64,000 bases of DNA from Bacteroidota bacterium (GCA_023251555.1 JAHEYN010000005.1:56828-120827), one strand, 5' to 3'. Shown: positions 24,783-34,312, numbered from the stretch's first letter. The notes: a model not told the origin generated them from the sequence alone. A program made the numbers and translations.

Positions 24783-27096
24783 GATTTTTATCTCCCTCAT
24801 TTCTACCTGTAAAAGAAATTAATTCTATTGGAAGAGGTGTTGAAGAAGCAAACTTCATTATGAAGGAGTCATCAGCTCCATTGTATCCTCCATCATAATA
24901 AGTGCCTGCATCCAATAGTCCATTGCTTCCGGCTCCCCACCATTCACCAATCAAATAAACTTCATTAGAAGCATTGACTGCAGCACATTCACCAAAATCA
25001 TCCTGCGAAGTACCACTGTATGTACTCCATTGCATTATTCCTGAGCTATTAAATTGAGTAATGAACACATCGCCCAACCCGGCATTAGCGGATTGGAAAT
25101 ATGATCCCGTTAAAGACTGTGTGGGAAAATTTGTGGAGGTAGTTGCGCCTGTCACATAAATATCCTTTGTGATGGGATCGGTCATTACAAAAGGAATCTT
25201 TGCTGATCCCGATGCGGCATTGGTTTCAATTCCGCTTCCGCCCAGATATGTTGCCCACTTGAGCGTTGATGTATTGTCAAATTGCAGTATAAATGCATCT
25301 CCGGATCCTCCAAGAGTCGCATCATTATAAGCGCCGGGCCAGGTTAATAGTGAAAAACTGGCTGCAGATGAACTAGTATATCCTGCCGCCCAAACCGTTC
25401 CGGCTGCATCTGTTGAAACAGACGCCAAAGAATCTGTACTGCTTCCTCCATAATAAGTTGACCATTGTTGCACGCCTGCACCGGTAAAACCGGCAATAAA
25501 GGCATCAATGGTCCCTCCAAGGGTTCCATCATAATAGGAAGCTCCTCCGATACTTTTTTTAGGGAAGTCGCTGGATGCAGTAGATCCTGCCATATAAATA
25601 TTTCCCGAGAAGGTATCAAAAGCAATTGAATAGGGAATATCTATACCTACGCCTCCGTAATATGTCGACCAGAGAAGAGATCCTCCGGTATTAAATTCTA
25701 AAATAAAAGCATCTGTCCCACCGCCAATGGCAGATTGATTATAGGCACCTGCCAATGACTGTAAAGGAAAATCTGTCGAGGTGGTAGCTCCTGTTACAAA
25801 AACATTACCGGCAATATCAACAGCTATATCTTTTCCCATATCATAACCACTTGCGCCAAAAAAAGTAGTCCATAATTGCCCTCCAGAATTATCAAATTTA
25901 GCAATGAATGCATCAGAAAAAGCCCCTTTGGCAGCTTGATAATAAGCTCCGCTCAGCGATAATTTGGGAAAAGATGTTGTAGAACTGGTCCAGCCCGTTA
26001 TATACATATTGCTGGAAGCATCAAGAGCCAGTGCGGTAGCTTTTTCATCAATATTTCCTCCGAAAAGAGTTGACCACAAAAGAGTACCATCGCTGCGGAA
26101 CCTCAACAATAATGCATCTCCGTATGGCGTATTACCACCGGCTGTTCCATCATAATATGCAGATCCCCATGTTTGCAAAGTGGGGTAAGACATAAAAGAA
26201 TCATGAACACTATACCCTACAATAATAACATCACCGGTAACAGGGTCAATTTTTATATCCTGAAAACCATCTACATCACCTCCTCCAAAATAAGTACCCC
26301 ATAATAGCTGAAGCGGGGGATCTATAATGAGGGTAGATTTAGTATCGTAATCAGCAACTTCAAAATGAACTTCATTTTTTGCTACTGCATAATGGGTGCT
26401 TACAGGATTTTGGCCTGAATAGCTTATGACTTTCCCTTCTGTCAGATCACCATTATGAGAATGTATCCGTAACTGCTCATTCCCGTTTTGAGTTGTGATA
26501 TCCGCCCATTTGTATGCCATTACAATTGACCTGGGATTTGCTCCGGGATGTACTACAAAATCATATTTCAAACCTTTGCCGGCAGCATTGTACCACACCC
26601 AGTCTATGAGAGGGTATACATTTTTAACTGTAATTTTTTTAAAGGAACGAACATTTAGTATTCCTTTCGGGGAAGAAGTAAGGTTGTAATTTTTGAGAAA
26701 CGTTTCCGGTTCTTCTGTTATTATATTTTCTTTTTTTATTGAGGCTCCTTTGAGTAACATATCAACGCGGCTGAATTGTATTTTCATGTTTTCTTCTCCA
26801 TCTTTAGTTTGCGCACGCTCTCTCTTTTCTTTTTTTATAAACTTGTAGGAAACCCCTTGTTCGGTAAGATATATATTGACACCGGGAGCGGAAGCCTGAA
26901 ATAATACAAATGGAACCGGATTGCCATTCTGATCAGCAATCTGTCCTTTATTTTCAGTAAAGGAAATGCTTCCTTTCTTTCTCAGAAATTCATTTCCTTT
27001 TTTTCGGAGAAACGATTTTTCGGAAGGTTTGGCAGGTGCAGCCAGGATGGTAATAGCCACAATTTCAAAACACAGTAGGAGAAGCAGCTTTTTCAT
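24283..27096 (-). CDS. T9SS-sorted SBBP-repeat beta-propeller surface protein
   Basis: 937 residues. Signal peptide MKKLLLLLCFEIVAITILAA. An N-terminal domain (about 45-260) starts SISFTENKGQIADQNGNPVP, as in the DUF7948-type proteins that precede SBBP repeats. Repeats of the form 'GNVYVTGxTxSTDFP ... DAFIxxFNxxGxLLWSTYYGG' (about 270-760) match SBBP beta-propellers. A T9SS sorting domain closes it (TISPNPAKESLQI ... GMYFLKIANDG ... IKFVKE). Its last ~165 codons are nearly identical to those of the 28829 gene. It is divergent from the helical-repeat gene at 27272. Exposure on the cell surface is expected; the ligand is unknown. Confidence 0.88.
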   Translation of the reverse strand: MKKLLLLLCFEIVAITILAAPAKPSEKSFLRKKGNEFLRKKGSISFTENKGQIADQNGNPVPFVLFQASAPGVNIYLTEQGVSYKFIKKEKRERAQTKDGEENMKIQFSRVDMLLKGASIKKENIITEEPETFLKNYNLTSSPKGILNVRSFKKITVKNVYPLIDWVWYNAAGKGLKYDFVVHPGANPRSIVMAYKWADITTQNGNEQLRIHSHNGDLTEGKVISYSGQNPVSTHYAVAKNEVHFEVADYDTKSTLIIDPPLQLLWGTYFGGGDVDGFQDIKIDPVTGDVIIVGYSVHDSFMSYPTLQTWGSAYYDGTAGGNTPYGDALLLRFRSDGTLLWSTLFGGNIDEKATALALDASSNMYITGWTSSTTSFPKLSLSGAYYQAAKGAFSDAFIAKFDNSGGQLWTTFFGASGYDMGKDIAVDIAGNVFVTGATTSTDFPLQSLAGAYNQSAIGGGTDAFILEFNTGGSLLWSTYYGGVGIDIPYSIAFDTFSGNIYMAGSTASSDFPKKSIGGASYYDGTLGGTIDAFIAGFTGAGVQQWSTYYGGSSTDSLASVSTDAAGTVWAAGYTSSSAASFSLLTWPGAYNDATLGGSGDAFILQFDNTSTLKWATYLGGSGIETNAASGSAKIPFVMTDPITKDIYVTGATTSTNFPTQSLTGSYFQSANAGLGDVFITQFNSSGIMQWSTYSGTSQDDFGECAAVNASNEVYLIGEWWGAGSNGLLDAGTYYDGGYNGADDSFIMKFASSTPLPIELISFTGRNEGDKNLLEWTTASEMNSDYFIIERDKGQGTGEWEEIGKAKGAGNASATRNYSFLDREPSAGINYYRLKQTDYDGKFTYSNVVHITMKQFNSVTISPNPAKESLQITISGFLNFKTEINVRIYDVLGREVYNYQFLDPKSLLNLDVNALSKGMYFLKIANDGEQAQIKFVKE

Positions 27097-27271
27097 GATT
27101 AATTCAATTAAATTTTGTTCAGCACAAACATAATCCTACTGTAAGGTAAATTAAAATCAAAAAAGTTATATTATTAGAAATATATTATTGTTGTTAATAA
27201 CAAATAAATCTTATTTATATCTATATTTTGCTATTTTTACAATACATTTTAATTTTAATTATTAGAAATGT
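27097..27271. promoter_or_regulatory. divergent intergenic region with 15-nt direct repeat
   Basis: Very AT-rich. TTATTAGAAATATAT (27171-27185) recurs as TTATTAGAAATGTAT (27259-27273), the latter touching the start codon of the 27272 gene; the repeat distance is 88 nt. A short palindrome TTGTTAATAACAA lies between. It could be a binding site controlling both divergent genes. Confidence 0.4.
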
Positions 27272-28828
27272 ATGAATAAGCCATCAGATGATTTATTTGC
27301 ATTAATACAATCACTAACACAATCGGAAAAGAAACATTTTAAGCATTTTACTTCCAAGAAGGGGGGTAATAAAAAATACCTAAAGCTCTTCACTGCAATT
27401 GAAAATCAAAAAGTGTATGATGAGGTCGCCATTAAGAAATTATTCCGTGGGGAAAAATTCATTTCTCAACTTGGCTCAATCAAAAATTATTTACATTATC
27501 TGATTTCTAAAAGTCTGGAATCCTGTCACGCAGAGTCTACGATAGATTCAGAGCTGAGAAGTTATATTCATCGCATAGAAATTTTTTTCAATAAAGGTTT
27601 GTATAAACAATGTGAAAAAATAATAGGCAGAGCCCGGCATTTAGCTGAAAAACATGAAAAGCATCTATCTCTTCTTGAGTTATCAAACTGGGAAGTTACA
27701 ATCTTCCGTTCTCAATCCTATAAAGGAAAAACACAGGATGACATTGAGAAGCTTTATAGTGAAATATTTAATATTCAAAGCAAATACAGTCACGAAAAAG
27801 AACTGGAATTACTGTCGACAAAAATGTTCATTGAAGTATTTAAGGGATTTACAAGAAGCAATGCTGATTTAATAATTTACCAGGAAATTATGAATCATCC
27901 CCTGCTGCTCAGCAGCCCCGATCATCATGAAGCGACAAGTCAAACCTGGCCTTACCGTTCACTTTACCATTATTATAATATTCACGCTGCGTATTTTTTT
28001 ATAAAACATGATTTATCCAAAGCATACTTTTATTATAAACAATTATTAAAATTCATGGATGATAATCCCGACAAAACAAAAGAAGAATTGCATATGTACA
28101 TAGGTGTTTTGCTTAATCTTATCACTTGTCAGCTTTATCTGAAAAAATATGATGGCATGAGCCTGAGTTTAAAAAAACTTAAGAGTATAAACACCTCATC
28201 TCAGTATTTAAAAAATAAAATTTTCTTCATTACGCATGATATGGAACTGGCCATGTATATTAAAAGCGGTGAATTTGATAAGGGCGTAAAACTGATTGCA
28301 ACTATTCATGAAGGTGTTAATAAGTTTGCATTATCAAATATTGACAAACTGGTTTTGTATTATGGCATTTTTTATATCTATTTTGGTGTCAGTGAGTATC
28401 ATAATGCACGCAACTATTTAAACAAAATAATAAATGATTCTGCTGTTGCTTTAAGAAGTGATCTTTATTGCATGGCAAGAATCGTGCTATTGCTCGTTCA
28501 CTATGAATTAGGCAATGAAGAATTGCTGGGGTACCTGGAAAAATCTGCTCACCGCTATCTTGATAAAAAGGAGCGATTGTATAAGGTGGAAACTTCTATC
28601 CTTGATTTTATGCGAAAAGAAATTCTTAAAGTTATTAACCCGAAAGGTAAAATTCAGGTATTTAAAGAATTAAAAACTGAGATGGAAGAAATCATGAAAG
28701 ATCCCTATGAAAAGAAATCTCTTGAATATTTTGATTTTATTTCATGGTTAGAAAGTAAGATTGAGAAAAGACCTTTTGCAGAAATTGTAAGGGAGAAAGC
28801 CGCTCTGAAAGACAAAGCCGGACAGTAG
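27272..28828 (+). CDS. ~515-residue cytoplasmic helical-repeat protein, family A (unknown)
   Basis: 518 residues, no signal peptide and no membrane segment. The N-terminus MNKPSDDLFALIQSLTQSEK, with a Lys-rich stretch and a compact helical domain, is shared with the 30980 paralogue. The remainder is a long series of helices with TPR-like spacing (ALSNIDKLVLYYGIFYIYFG, EYHNARNYLNKIINDS). The C-terminus is EYFDFISWLESKIEKRPFAE. I do not recognise a characterised family. It sits divergent from one T9SS propeller gene and stop-to-stop with another. Cytoplasmic location and constant pairing suggest a regulator or handling factor for the partner (inference). Its last ~100 bp also occur at 24184-24282. 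Confidence 0.85.
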   Translation: MNKPSDDLFALIQSLTQSEKKHFKHFTSKKGGNKKYLKLFTAIENQKVYDEVAIKKLFRGEKFISQLGSIKNYLHYLISKSLESCHAESTIDSELRSYIHRIEIFFNKGLYKQCEKIIGRARHLAEKHEKHLSLLELSNWEVTIFRSQSYKGKTQDDIEKLYSEIFNIQSKYSHEKELELLSTKMFIEVFKGFTRSNADLIIYQEIMNHPLLLSSPDHHEATSQTWPYRSLYHYYNIHAAYFFIKHDLSKAYFYYKQLLKFMDDNPDKTKEELHMYIGVLLNLITCQLYLKKYDGMSLSLKKLKSINTSSQYLKNKIFFITHDMELAMYIKSGEFDKGVKLIATIHEGVNKFALSNIDKLVLYYGIFYIYFGVSEYHNARNYLNKIINDSAVALRSDLYCMARIVLLLVHYELGNEELLGYLEKSAHRYLDKKERLYKVETSILDFMRKEILKVINPKGKIQVFKELKTEMEEIMKDPYEKKSLEYFDFISWLESKIEKRPFAEIVREKAALKDKAGQ

Positions 28829-29328
28829 TTATTCTTTCACAAACTTAATTTGCGCTTGCTCCCCATCGTTTGCTATTTTGAGGAAATACATTCCTTTTGA
28901 AAGAGCATTGACATCAAGATTGAGTAATGATTTAGGATCAAGAAATTGGTAATTGTAAACTTCACGACCTAAAACATCGTATATCCTAACATTTATTTCA
29001 GTTTTGAAGTTCAGGAAACCGCTTATTGTTATTTGCAAACTCTCCTTGGCAGGATTAGGAGAAATTGTTACGCTGTTAAATTGTTTCATTGTTATATGGA
29101 CAACATTTGAATAAGTAAACTTCCCGTCATAGTCAGTTTGTTTTAAACGATAGTAATTAATTCCTGCAGATGGTTCACGATCAAGGAAGCTATAGTTTCG
29201 CGTAGCTGACGCATTGCCCGCTCCTTTCACTTTTCCTATTTCTTCCCATTCTCCGGTCCCCTGCCCCTTGCCTCTCTCTATAATAAAGTAATCACTATTC
29301 ATTTCGCTTGTTGTTGTCCATTCTAAAA
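28730..29328. repeat. 599-bp direct repeat, copy 2
   Basis: Partner of 24184-24782 in the same orientation. It spans the 3' end of the helical-repeat gene (to 28828) and the 3' third of the convergent propeller gene (from 28829). Recombination between the copies would remove 4546 bp, including most of the SBBP-propeller gene and the 27272 gene. Confidence 0.92.
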
Positions 29329-30805
29329 CATTATTATCCCTTTCGTTATATCCTGTAAATCTCAGCAATGAGACGGGAAGAGGGCAGGTACCTCCCAACA
29401 CTCCGCCAGCGTCTATCTGCTGAGCATAAATATCATAATCAGCGCCATTTCGAAAATCATACCATGTAATAACAGATCCGCAACCGGATGATATTATCTG
29501 AGGATAAAATTTATCATTGGTGGCAGAAGAAACGGTTATCCCGTTTGCTGCCCATTGAATGGCTCCTGCAGCATTAATCCGCTGAGCAAAAATGTAATAA
29601 TTAGTACTGTTTCTGAAATCCTGCCAGGCGATAACTGCTCCTCCGCTACCATCAGAAACAATTACAGGATACATTTGATTATCAGCTGCGGAACAAATTG
29701 CAATCCCATTGGCTGTCCATTGTGCTGTTCCGGCAGCATCTATCCGCTGTGTATAAATATCATAATTTGCCGCATTACGTAAATCCATCCAGGTAATAAT
29801 GGCTCCCCCGCTTCCATCGGTCGTTATTGTTGGCTGGGTTTGTTCATCTGCTGCGATACAAGCTGCTACGCCATTGGCTGTCCATTGTACAGTCCCGCCG
29901 GAATTAATTTTCTGTGTATAAATATCAATATTAAAATTTCTGTTGTCGTACCAGGTAACAAGAGCACCTCCGCTGCCATCAGAAGCAATCATCGGATAAT
30001 CCTGATTATTTGCAGCTAAACATACAGCTACTCCGTTAGCTGTCCATTGTACCGTACCTGCAGCATTAATTCTTTGGGAATAGATATCATGGTTTGTTAC
30101 ACCATTCCTTAAATCCATCCAGGTAATAATAGCACCGCCACTGCCATCAGCCGCAATCACCGGATCATTCTGATCATTTGCAGCTGAAGAAATAACTACT
30201 CCGTTGGCTGTCCATTGGACTGTACCTGCGCTATTAATTCTCTGGGCATAAACATCATCAAATGTCCCGCTTCGTAAATCATACCATGTAACAATAGCGC
30301 CACTGCCTCCATCACCCGTAATTTTTGGCGCTAATTGATTATTCGTTGCGGTGCAAACAGCTACTCCGTTGGCTGTCCATTGCACTGCTCCCGAAGCATC
30401 AATGCGCTGAGCATAAATATCCCAGGTAAGAATACCTCCTCTTGAATCGGGCCACGTAATAACTGCTCCCCCGCTTCCGTCCGAGGTAATTGCCGGATTC
30501 CCCTGATCATTGGCTGCAGAACAAATTAATACTCCATTGGCAGTCCATTGTATATTTCCTGCAACACTGATTCGCTGTGCATAAATATTATAATCGGTAC
30601 CATTTCTCAAATCTGTCCAGGTAACAATAGCCCCACCGCTCCCGTCGGAAGTAATTGCGGGGTTGCTTTGTCCGTCAGTTGCCGTGCAGATAGCATTATT
30701 GACGGCTGAATTAGCTGACCACTGGGCTTTTAAAACGGATGGCAGCAGACAAGTGGCAGAAAGCATTGACGCCAGGAGGATTAATCTAGTTTTCTTTTTC
30801 ATATT
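28829..30805 (-). CDS. T9SS-sorted eight-repeat beta-propeller surface protein
   Basis: About 658 residues from the ATG at 30805 (MKKKTRLILLASMLSATCLL, a clear signal peptide); the frame stays open up to 30886. The body has eight copies of a ~55-residue unit of the form 'GVAVCTATNNQ...P.I..DGSGGAIVTWxDLRNG...DIYAQRINAAGTVQWTAN', consistent with a closed propeller. It ends in a domain plus T9SS sorting domain almost identical to that of the 24283 gene. Its stop codon directly abuts the stop of the convergent helical-repeat gene. Surface exposure is expected; no enzyme motif is seen. Confidence 0.87.
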   Translation of the reverse strand, partial: NMKKKTRLILLASMLSATCLLPSVLKAQWSANSAVNNAICTATDGQSNPAITSDGSGGAIVTWTDLRNGTDYNIYAQRISVAGNIQWTANGVLICSAANDQGNPAITSDGSGGAVITWPDSRGGILTWDIYAQRIDASGAVQWTANGVAVCTATNNQLAPKITGDGGSGAIVTWYDLRSGTFDDVYAQRINSAGTVQWTANGVVISSAANDQNDPVIAADGSGGAIITWMDLRNGVTNHDIYSQRINAAGTVQWTANGVAVCLAANNQDYPMIASDGSGGALVTWYDNRNFNIDIYTQKINSGGTVQWTANGVAACIAADEQTQPTITTDGSGGAIITWMDLRNAANYDIYTQRIDAAGTAQWTANGIAICSAADNQMYPVIVSDGSGGAVIAWQDFRNSTNYYIFAQRINAAGAIQWAANGITVSSATNDKFYPQIISSGCGSVITWYDFRNGADYDIYAQQIDAGGVLGGTCPLPVSLLRFTGYNERDNNVLEWTTTSEMNSDYFIIERGKGQGTGEWEEIGKVKGAGNASATRNYSFLDREPSAGINYYRLKQTDYDGKFTYSNVVHITMKQFNSVTISPNPAKESLQITISGFLNFKTEINVRIYDVLGREVYNYQFLDPKSLLNLDVNALSKGMYFLKIANDGEQAQIKFVKE

Positions 30806-30931
30806 TTTATTGGTGCCTGTTATATTGTTGGACAATAGTTCATTAATTGTCAAAACAAAAATAAATTTAACAAGGTGGCAGGTCAAATCAAAAGTCTTTA
30901 AAATGCAATATTCATATTTTTACTTTTTTGT

Positions 30932-30972
30932 TAATTTTGCGTAATTTTATTATTATTTTAATATAATTACGC
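30932..30972 (+). promoter_or_regulatory. -7 element and leader inverted repeat of the 30980 gene
   Basis: TAATTTTG at 30932-30939 matches TAnnTTTG. Immediately after, GCGTAATT (30939-30946) and AATTACGC (30965-30972) form a perfect 8-bp inverted repeat ending seven bases before the ATG. It may be an operator near the start point or a hairpin that masks the start codon region. Confidence 0.5.
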
Positions 30973-30979
30973 AGGATTC

Positions 30980-32521
30980 ATGTATAAGAAATCGGATGAT
31001 TTATTCGAATTGATAAAGTCATTACTACAAACAGAGAAAAGATATTTTAAACTATCAGCCTCCAAGCATAAAGGGGAAAAAAATTATATGAAATTATTTA
31101 ATGTAATTGACAAACAGAAAGAATATGACGAAGAAGCCATTAAGAAATTATTTGCAGGGCAAAAATTTATAAGACGGCTTGATGTAACAAAAAGTTATTT
31201 GTATAATTTGATTTTACAGAGTTCTGAAACTTATCATTCCAATATTGATATGGAGTTACGAAGCAAGTTAAACCATATTCAATTCCTGTTGGGAAAAGAG
31301 TTATATGCACAGTGTGAAAAGATAATATCCAGAACAAGACAATTGGCCGAGGCACATGAAAAACATCTCATCATTCTTGAATTATCAGAATTAGAGATGG
31401 AATTCATAAGATCCCAATCATACAGAGGCAGAACAGAGCAGGAAACAGAAAAATCCTTTGCCGAAATGATCGGTGTGAATAATAAATTCATCTATGCTAA
31501 AGAATATGAACAGCTTGCAACAAAATATTTTATAAGAAATTATCAAAGAAGATCTGTAAATCCTCAGGTTGATTCAACCGGATACAGTGACATCATGAAC
31601 CATCCTTTTCTTTGTATTAATCCTGAAGATAACCCGAAAAGAAAAAGAGAGTTCTCTTATGAAGCACTTTCTTATTACTACAATATACACAGCGCATATT
31701 CTTTTATGCGAAATGAATATTCAGACGCCTATTCACATGCTTTAAAATCAGTACAGTTAATGGAGGATAATCCTCTTCAGATAAAGGATAAACCACATAT
31801 ATACATAGCGAGATTAAGCAATCTCGTGCTCTGCCAGGAGAATCTGAAAAAATACGATGAGGTAGTTCTGACTTTAAAGAAACTTAAAGGGCTGCGTAGT
31901 TACTCTGTAAAAATAAAAAGCCAGCTGTTTTATGTGATAAACAGCACGGAGTTAATAATGTACATTGATACCGGTCAGTTCGAAAAAGGAGAAAAGTTAA
32001 TTACATCCATTCAAAATGAATTTAACAGAGTAAGATTATCCAAACACAGAGAAATGATATTGTATTATAATATCTCTTATATTTATTTTGGAAGCCAAAA
32101 CTATCGGCAAGCGCTTAACTATTTAAACAAAATAATAAATGATTCAGTCACTGATGTGAGAAGTGATATTCATTGTTTTGCAAGAATACTTAACCTGCTT
32201 GTTCATTTTGAATTGGATAACAAAAATTTACTGGAATATATTGTAAAATCAACGCATCGCTTTCTGTATAAAAGAAACCGTTTATATAAAGTTGAAAATT
32301 CCATTCTTAATTTTATCAAGAATAAATTACCCAAAGCAATAACACAAAATAAACTGATTCAGGCATTTAAAGAATTAAAAACCGAGATGGAAGAAATTAT
32401 GAAAGACCCCTTTGAAAGGAAAACTCTTGAATATTTTGATTTTATTTCCTGGTTAGAAAGCAAGATTGAAAGCAGACCTTTTACAGAGATTGTAAGGGAG
32501 AAAGTCCGTCTGAAAAAATAA
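30980..32521 (+). CDS. ~515-residue cytoplasmic helical-repeat protein, family A paralogue
   Basis: 513 residues, clearly paralogous to the 27272 product across the whole length: SDDLFELIKSLLQTEKRYFK at the start, EEAIKKLFAGQKFIRRLDVT, YYNISYIYFGSQNYRQALNY in the TPR-like part, and EYFDFISWLESKIESRPFTE at the end. At DNA level the copies have diverged, unlike the 599-bp repeat. No signal peptide. It is followed by the NHL-propeller gene after 27 nt in the same direction, so the pair is probably one transcript. It lies divergent from the 28829 gene. Function is unknown; see the cassette finding. Confidence 0.87.
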   Translation: MYKKSDDLFELIKSLLQTEKRYFKLSASKHKGEKNYMKLFNVIDKQKEYDEEAIKKLFAGQKFIRRLDVTKSYLYNLILQSSETYHSNIDMELRSKLNHIQFLLGKELYAQCEKIISRTRQLAEAHEKHLIILELSELEMEFIRSQSYRGRTEQETEKSFAEMIGVNNKFIYAKEYEQLATKYFIRNYQRRSVNPQVDSTGYSDIMNHPFLCINPEDNPKRKREFSYEALSYYYNIHSAYSFMRNEYSDAYSHALKSVQLMEDNPLQIKDKPHIYIARLSNLVLCQENLKKYDEVVLTLKKLKGLRSYSVKIKSQLFYVINSTELIMYIDTGQFEKGEKLITSIQNEFNRVRLSKHREMILYYNISYIYFGSQNYRQALNYLNKIINDSVTDVRSDIHCFARILNLLVHFELDNKNLLEYIVKSTHRFLYKRNRLYKVENSILNFIKNKLPKAITQNKLIQAFKELKTEMEEIMKDPFERKTLEYFDFISWLESKIESRPFTEIVREKVRLKK

Positions 32522-32548
32522 ATACAAAAAATTTAATTTAACTTTGAT

Positions 32549-34312
32549 TTGATGCTGAAAAAAAATTACTTCTTACCGGCAATACTGCTAATGGCATGCT
32601 GCTGCTTCCTCTCTACTTTATTGTCCGCCCAAACCATTAACACCATAGCAGGTTCAGGACCAACAGGTAATGCTAATGGAAGTTATACCGGTGATGGGGG
32701 ACCTGCTACTGCTGCAACATTGAATCATCCGGAAGGGGTGGCAATTGATGCCAGTGGAAATGTGTATATAATAGATTTTAAAAATCATTGCATACGTAAA
32801 ATAACTGCCGGCACAGGCATTATCAGTACAATAACAGGAACGGGAGTGGGAGGGTATTCAGGTGACGGAGGCCTTGCTTCTGCTGCACAACTGAATTTTC
32901 CTAACGGGATAACCCTGGATGCGGCAGGAAATATATATATATCAGACTCCGGCAATCACCGCGTCCGCAAAATAGAAGCAAATACCGGTATTATACACAC
33001 TATAGCTGGAACAGGGCTACAAGGATATAATGGCGATGGAATTCCTGCAATAGCCGCTCAGGTTTGGTATCCTGTCGGACTGGCTGTTGATTCAATCGGA
33101 GATGTGTATGTAGCTGATCAGAACAATCACCGTATCCGGAAAATAGACACCAGCACAGGCGTTATCAGCACTGTAGCGGGAACCGGAACCGCCGGTTATA
33201 ATGGCGATGGAATTGCTGCCACAACTGCACAATTGAACTATCCCAATGGAGTGGCGCTTGATGTGGCAGGAAATATTTATCTGACAGACGGACTTAATCA
33301 GCGTATCCGGGAAATAACTGTAAGCACGGGCCTCATCAATACCGTAGCAGGAACAGGGACAGCCGGTTACAATGGAGATGGGATTGCTGCTGCAACTGCA
33401 CAATTGAATTTTCCTGATGGAGTAACTGTTGACGCAGCAGGGAATATATATACAGGGGAGGAATTCAGTTATCGCGTTCGCAAAATAGATGTAAACACTG
33501 CCATTATCAATACTATAGCTGGAACAGGAGTATGGGGATTTTCGGGTGACGGGGGTGCTGCCACTGCTGCAACGCTTTATTATCCAGGGGCAATAGCTAT
33601 CGACACATTATCCTGCAATTTGTACATAGCAGATGAAAACAATAACCGCATCCGATTAATTACAGGGCTCTGGGGCTGTACAGTGCAGCCGATAGAATGG
33701 GGTTCTTTTACAGGACGTCTCATCCAGTCCGAAAAACCCAGTGCCTCTCCAAACGGAGAGGTAAATGTTGTGTTGCTCAACTGGAGTACTGCGACAGAAA
33801 TAAACAACGATTATTTTACAATAGAAAGATCAGCACATCCCAACCTCCTGAACTGGGAGGCGATAAGTCAGGTTAAGGGTGCCGGCAACAGTAACAAGAC
33901 AAATGATTATCAATTCACCGATAATTCCCTGCCCACTGGGGAAGCTCAGCGTGAAGCGACCGGGTTTCTTTACTATCGCCTCAAGCAGGTTGACTACAAC
34001 GGAAGCTTCACTTACTCCAAAGTGATTTCAGTAAAAATTGAAAAATCAAACAGCTTAAAAATCGGGATCTGTCCCAATCCTGCTGCTGATATTATTACGC
34101 TTGAAGTCGGCCAGAACAAAAGAAATATGAAAATAGAAATTGAAATATATGATGTTCCTGGAAGAAAAATTATTCAATCCGAAATTACAAATCCAAAATC
34201 TGTCCCTTCCGGAAAATTCCAAATCAGTATTAGCTCTCTTTCAAAAGGAATATACTTCCTGAAAGCAACCAACGGAGTGGGGCAAACTCAAATTAAGTTT
34301 GTGAAAGAATAA
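32549..34312 (+). CDS. T9SS-sorted NHL-repeat beta-propeller surface protein
   Basis: 587 residues. Signal peptide (MMLKKNYFLPAILLMACCCF). Six NHL-type repeats of about 56 residues follow (about 30-375), each 'TIAGTGxxGYxGDGxxATAAQLxxPxGVAxDxxGNIYxxDxxNHRIRKI', fitting a six-bladed propeller. A linker domain (LLNWSTATEINNDYFTIERS ... GFLYYRLKQVDYNGSFTYSK) and a T9SS sorting domain end with GQTQIKFVKE. The last motifs are the same type as in the two preceding propeller genes but diverged. Likely co-transcribed with the helical-repeat gene before it. No catalytic motif is visible. Confidence 0.88.
   Translation: MMLKKNYFLPAILLMACCCFLSTLLSAQTINTIAGSGPTGNANGSYTGDGGPATAATLNHPEGVAIDASGNVYIIDFKNHCIRKITAGTGIISTITGTGVGGYSGDGGLASAAQLNFPNGITLDAAGNIYISDSGNHRVRKIEANTGIIHTIAGTGLQGYNGDGIPAIAAQVWYPVGLAVDSIGDVYVADQNNHRIRKIDTSTGVISTVAGTGTAGYNGDGIAATTAQLNYPNGVALDVAGNIYLTDGLNQRIREITVSTGLINTVAGTGTAGYNGDGIAAATAQLNFPDGVTVDAAGNIYTGEEFSYRVRKIDVNTAIINTIAGTGVWGFSGDGGAATAATLYYPGAIAIDTLSCNLYIADENNNRIRLITGLWGCTVQPIEWGSFTGRLIQSEKPSASPNGEVNVVLLNWSTATEINNDYFTIERSAHPNLLNWEAISQVKGAGNSNKTNDYQFTDNSLPTGEAQREATGFLYYRLKQVDYNGSFTYSKVISVKIEKSNSLKIGICPNPAADIITLEVGQNKRNMKIEIEIYDVPGRKIIQSEITNPKSVPSGKFQISISSLSKGIYFLKATNGVGQTQIKFVKE

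Noticed and set aside
21953-34312. Integrated element with tRNA-Glu attachment site
   Set aside because: No integrase, no direct repeat of the tRNA 3' end and no second boundary were found; only composition supports it.
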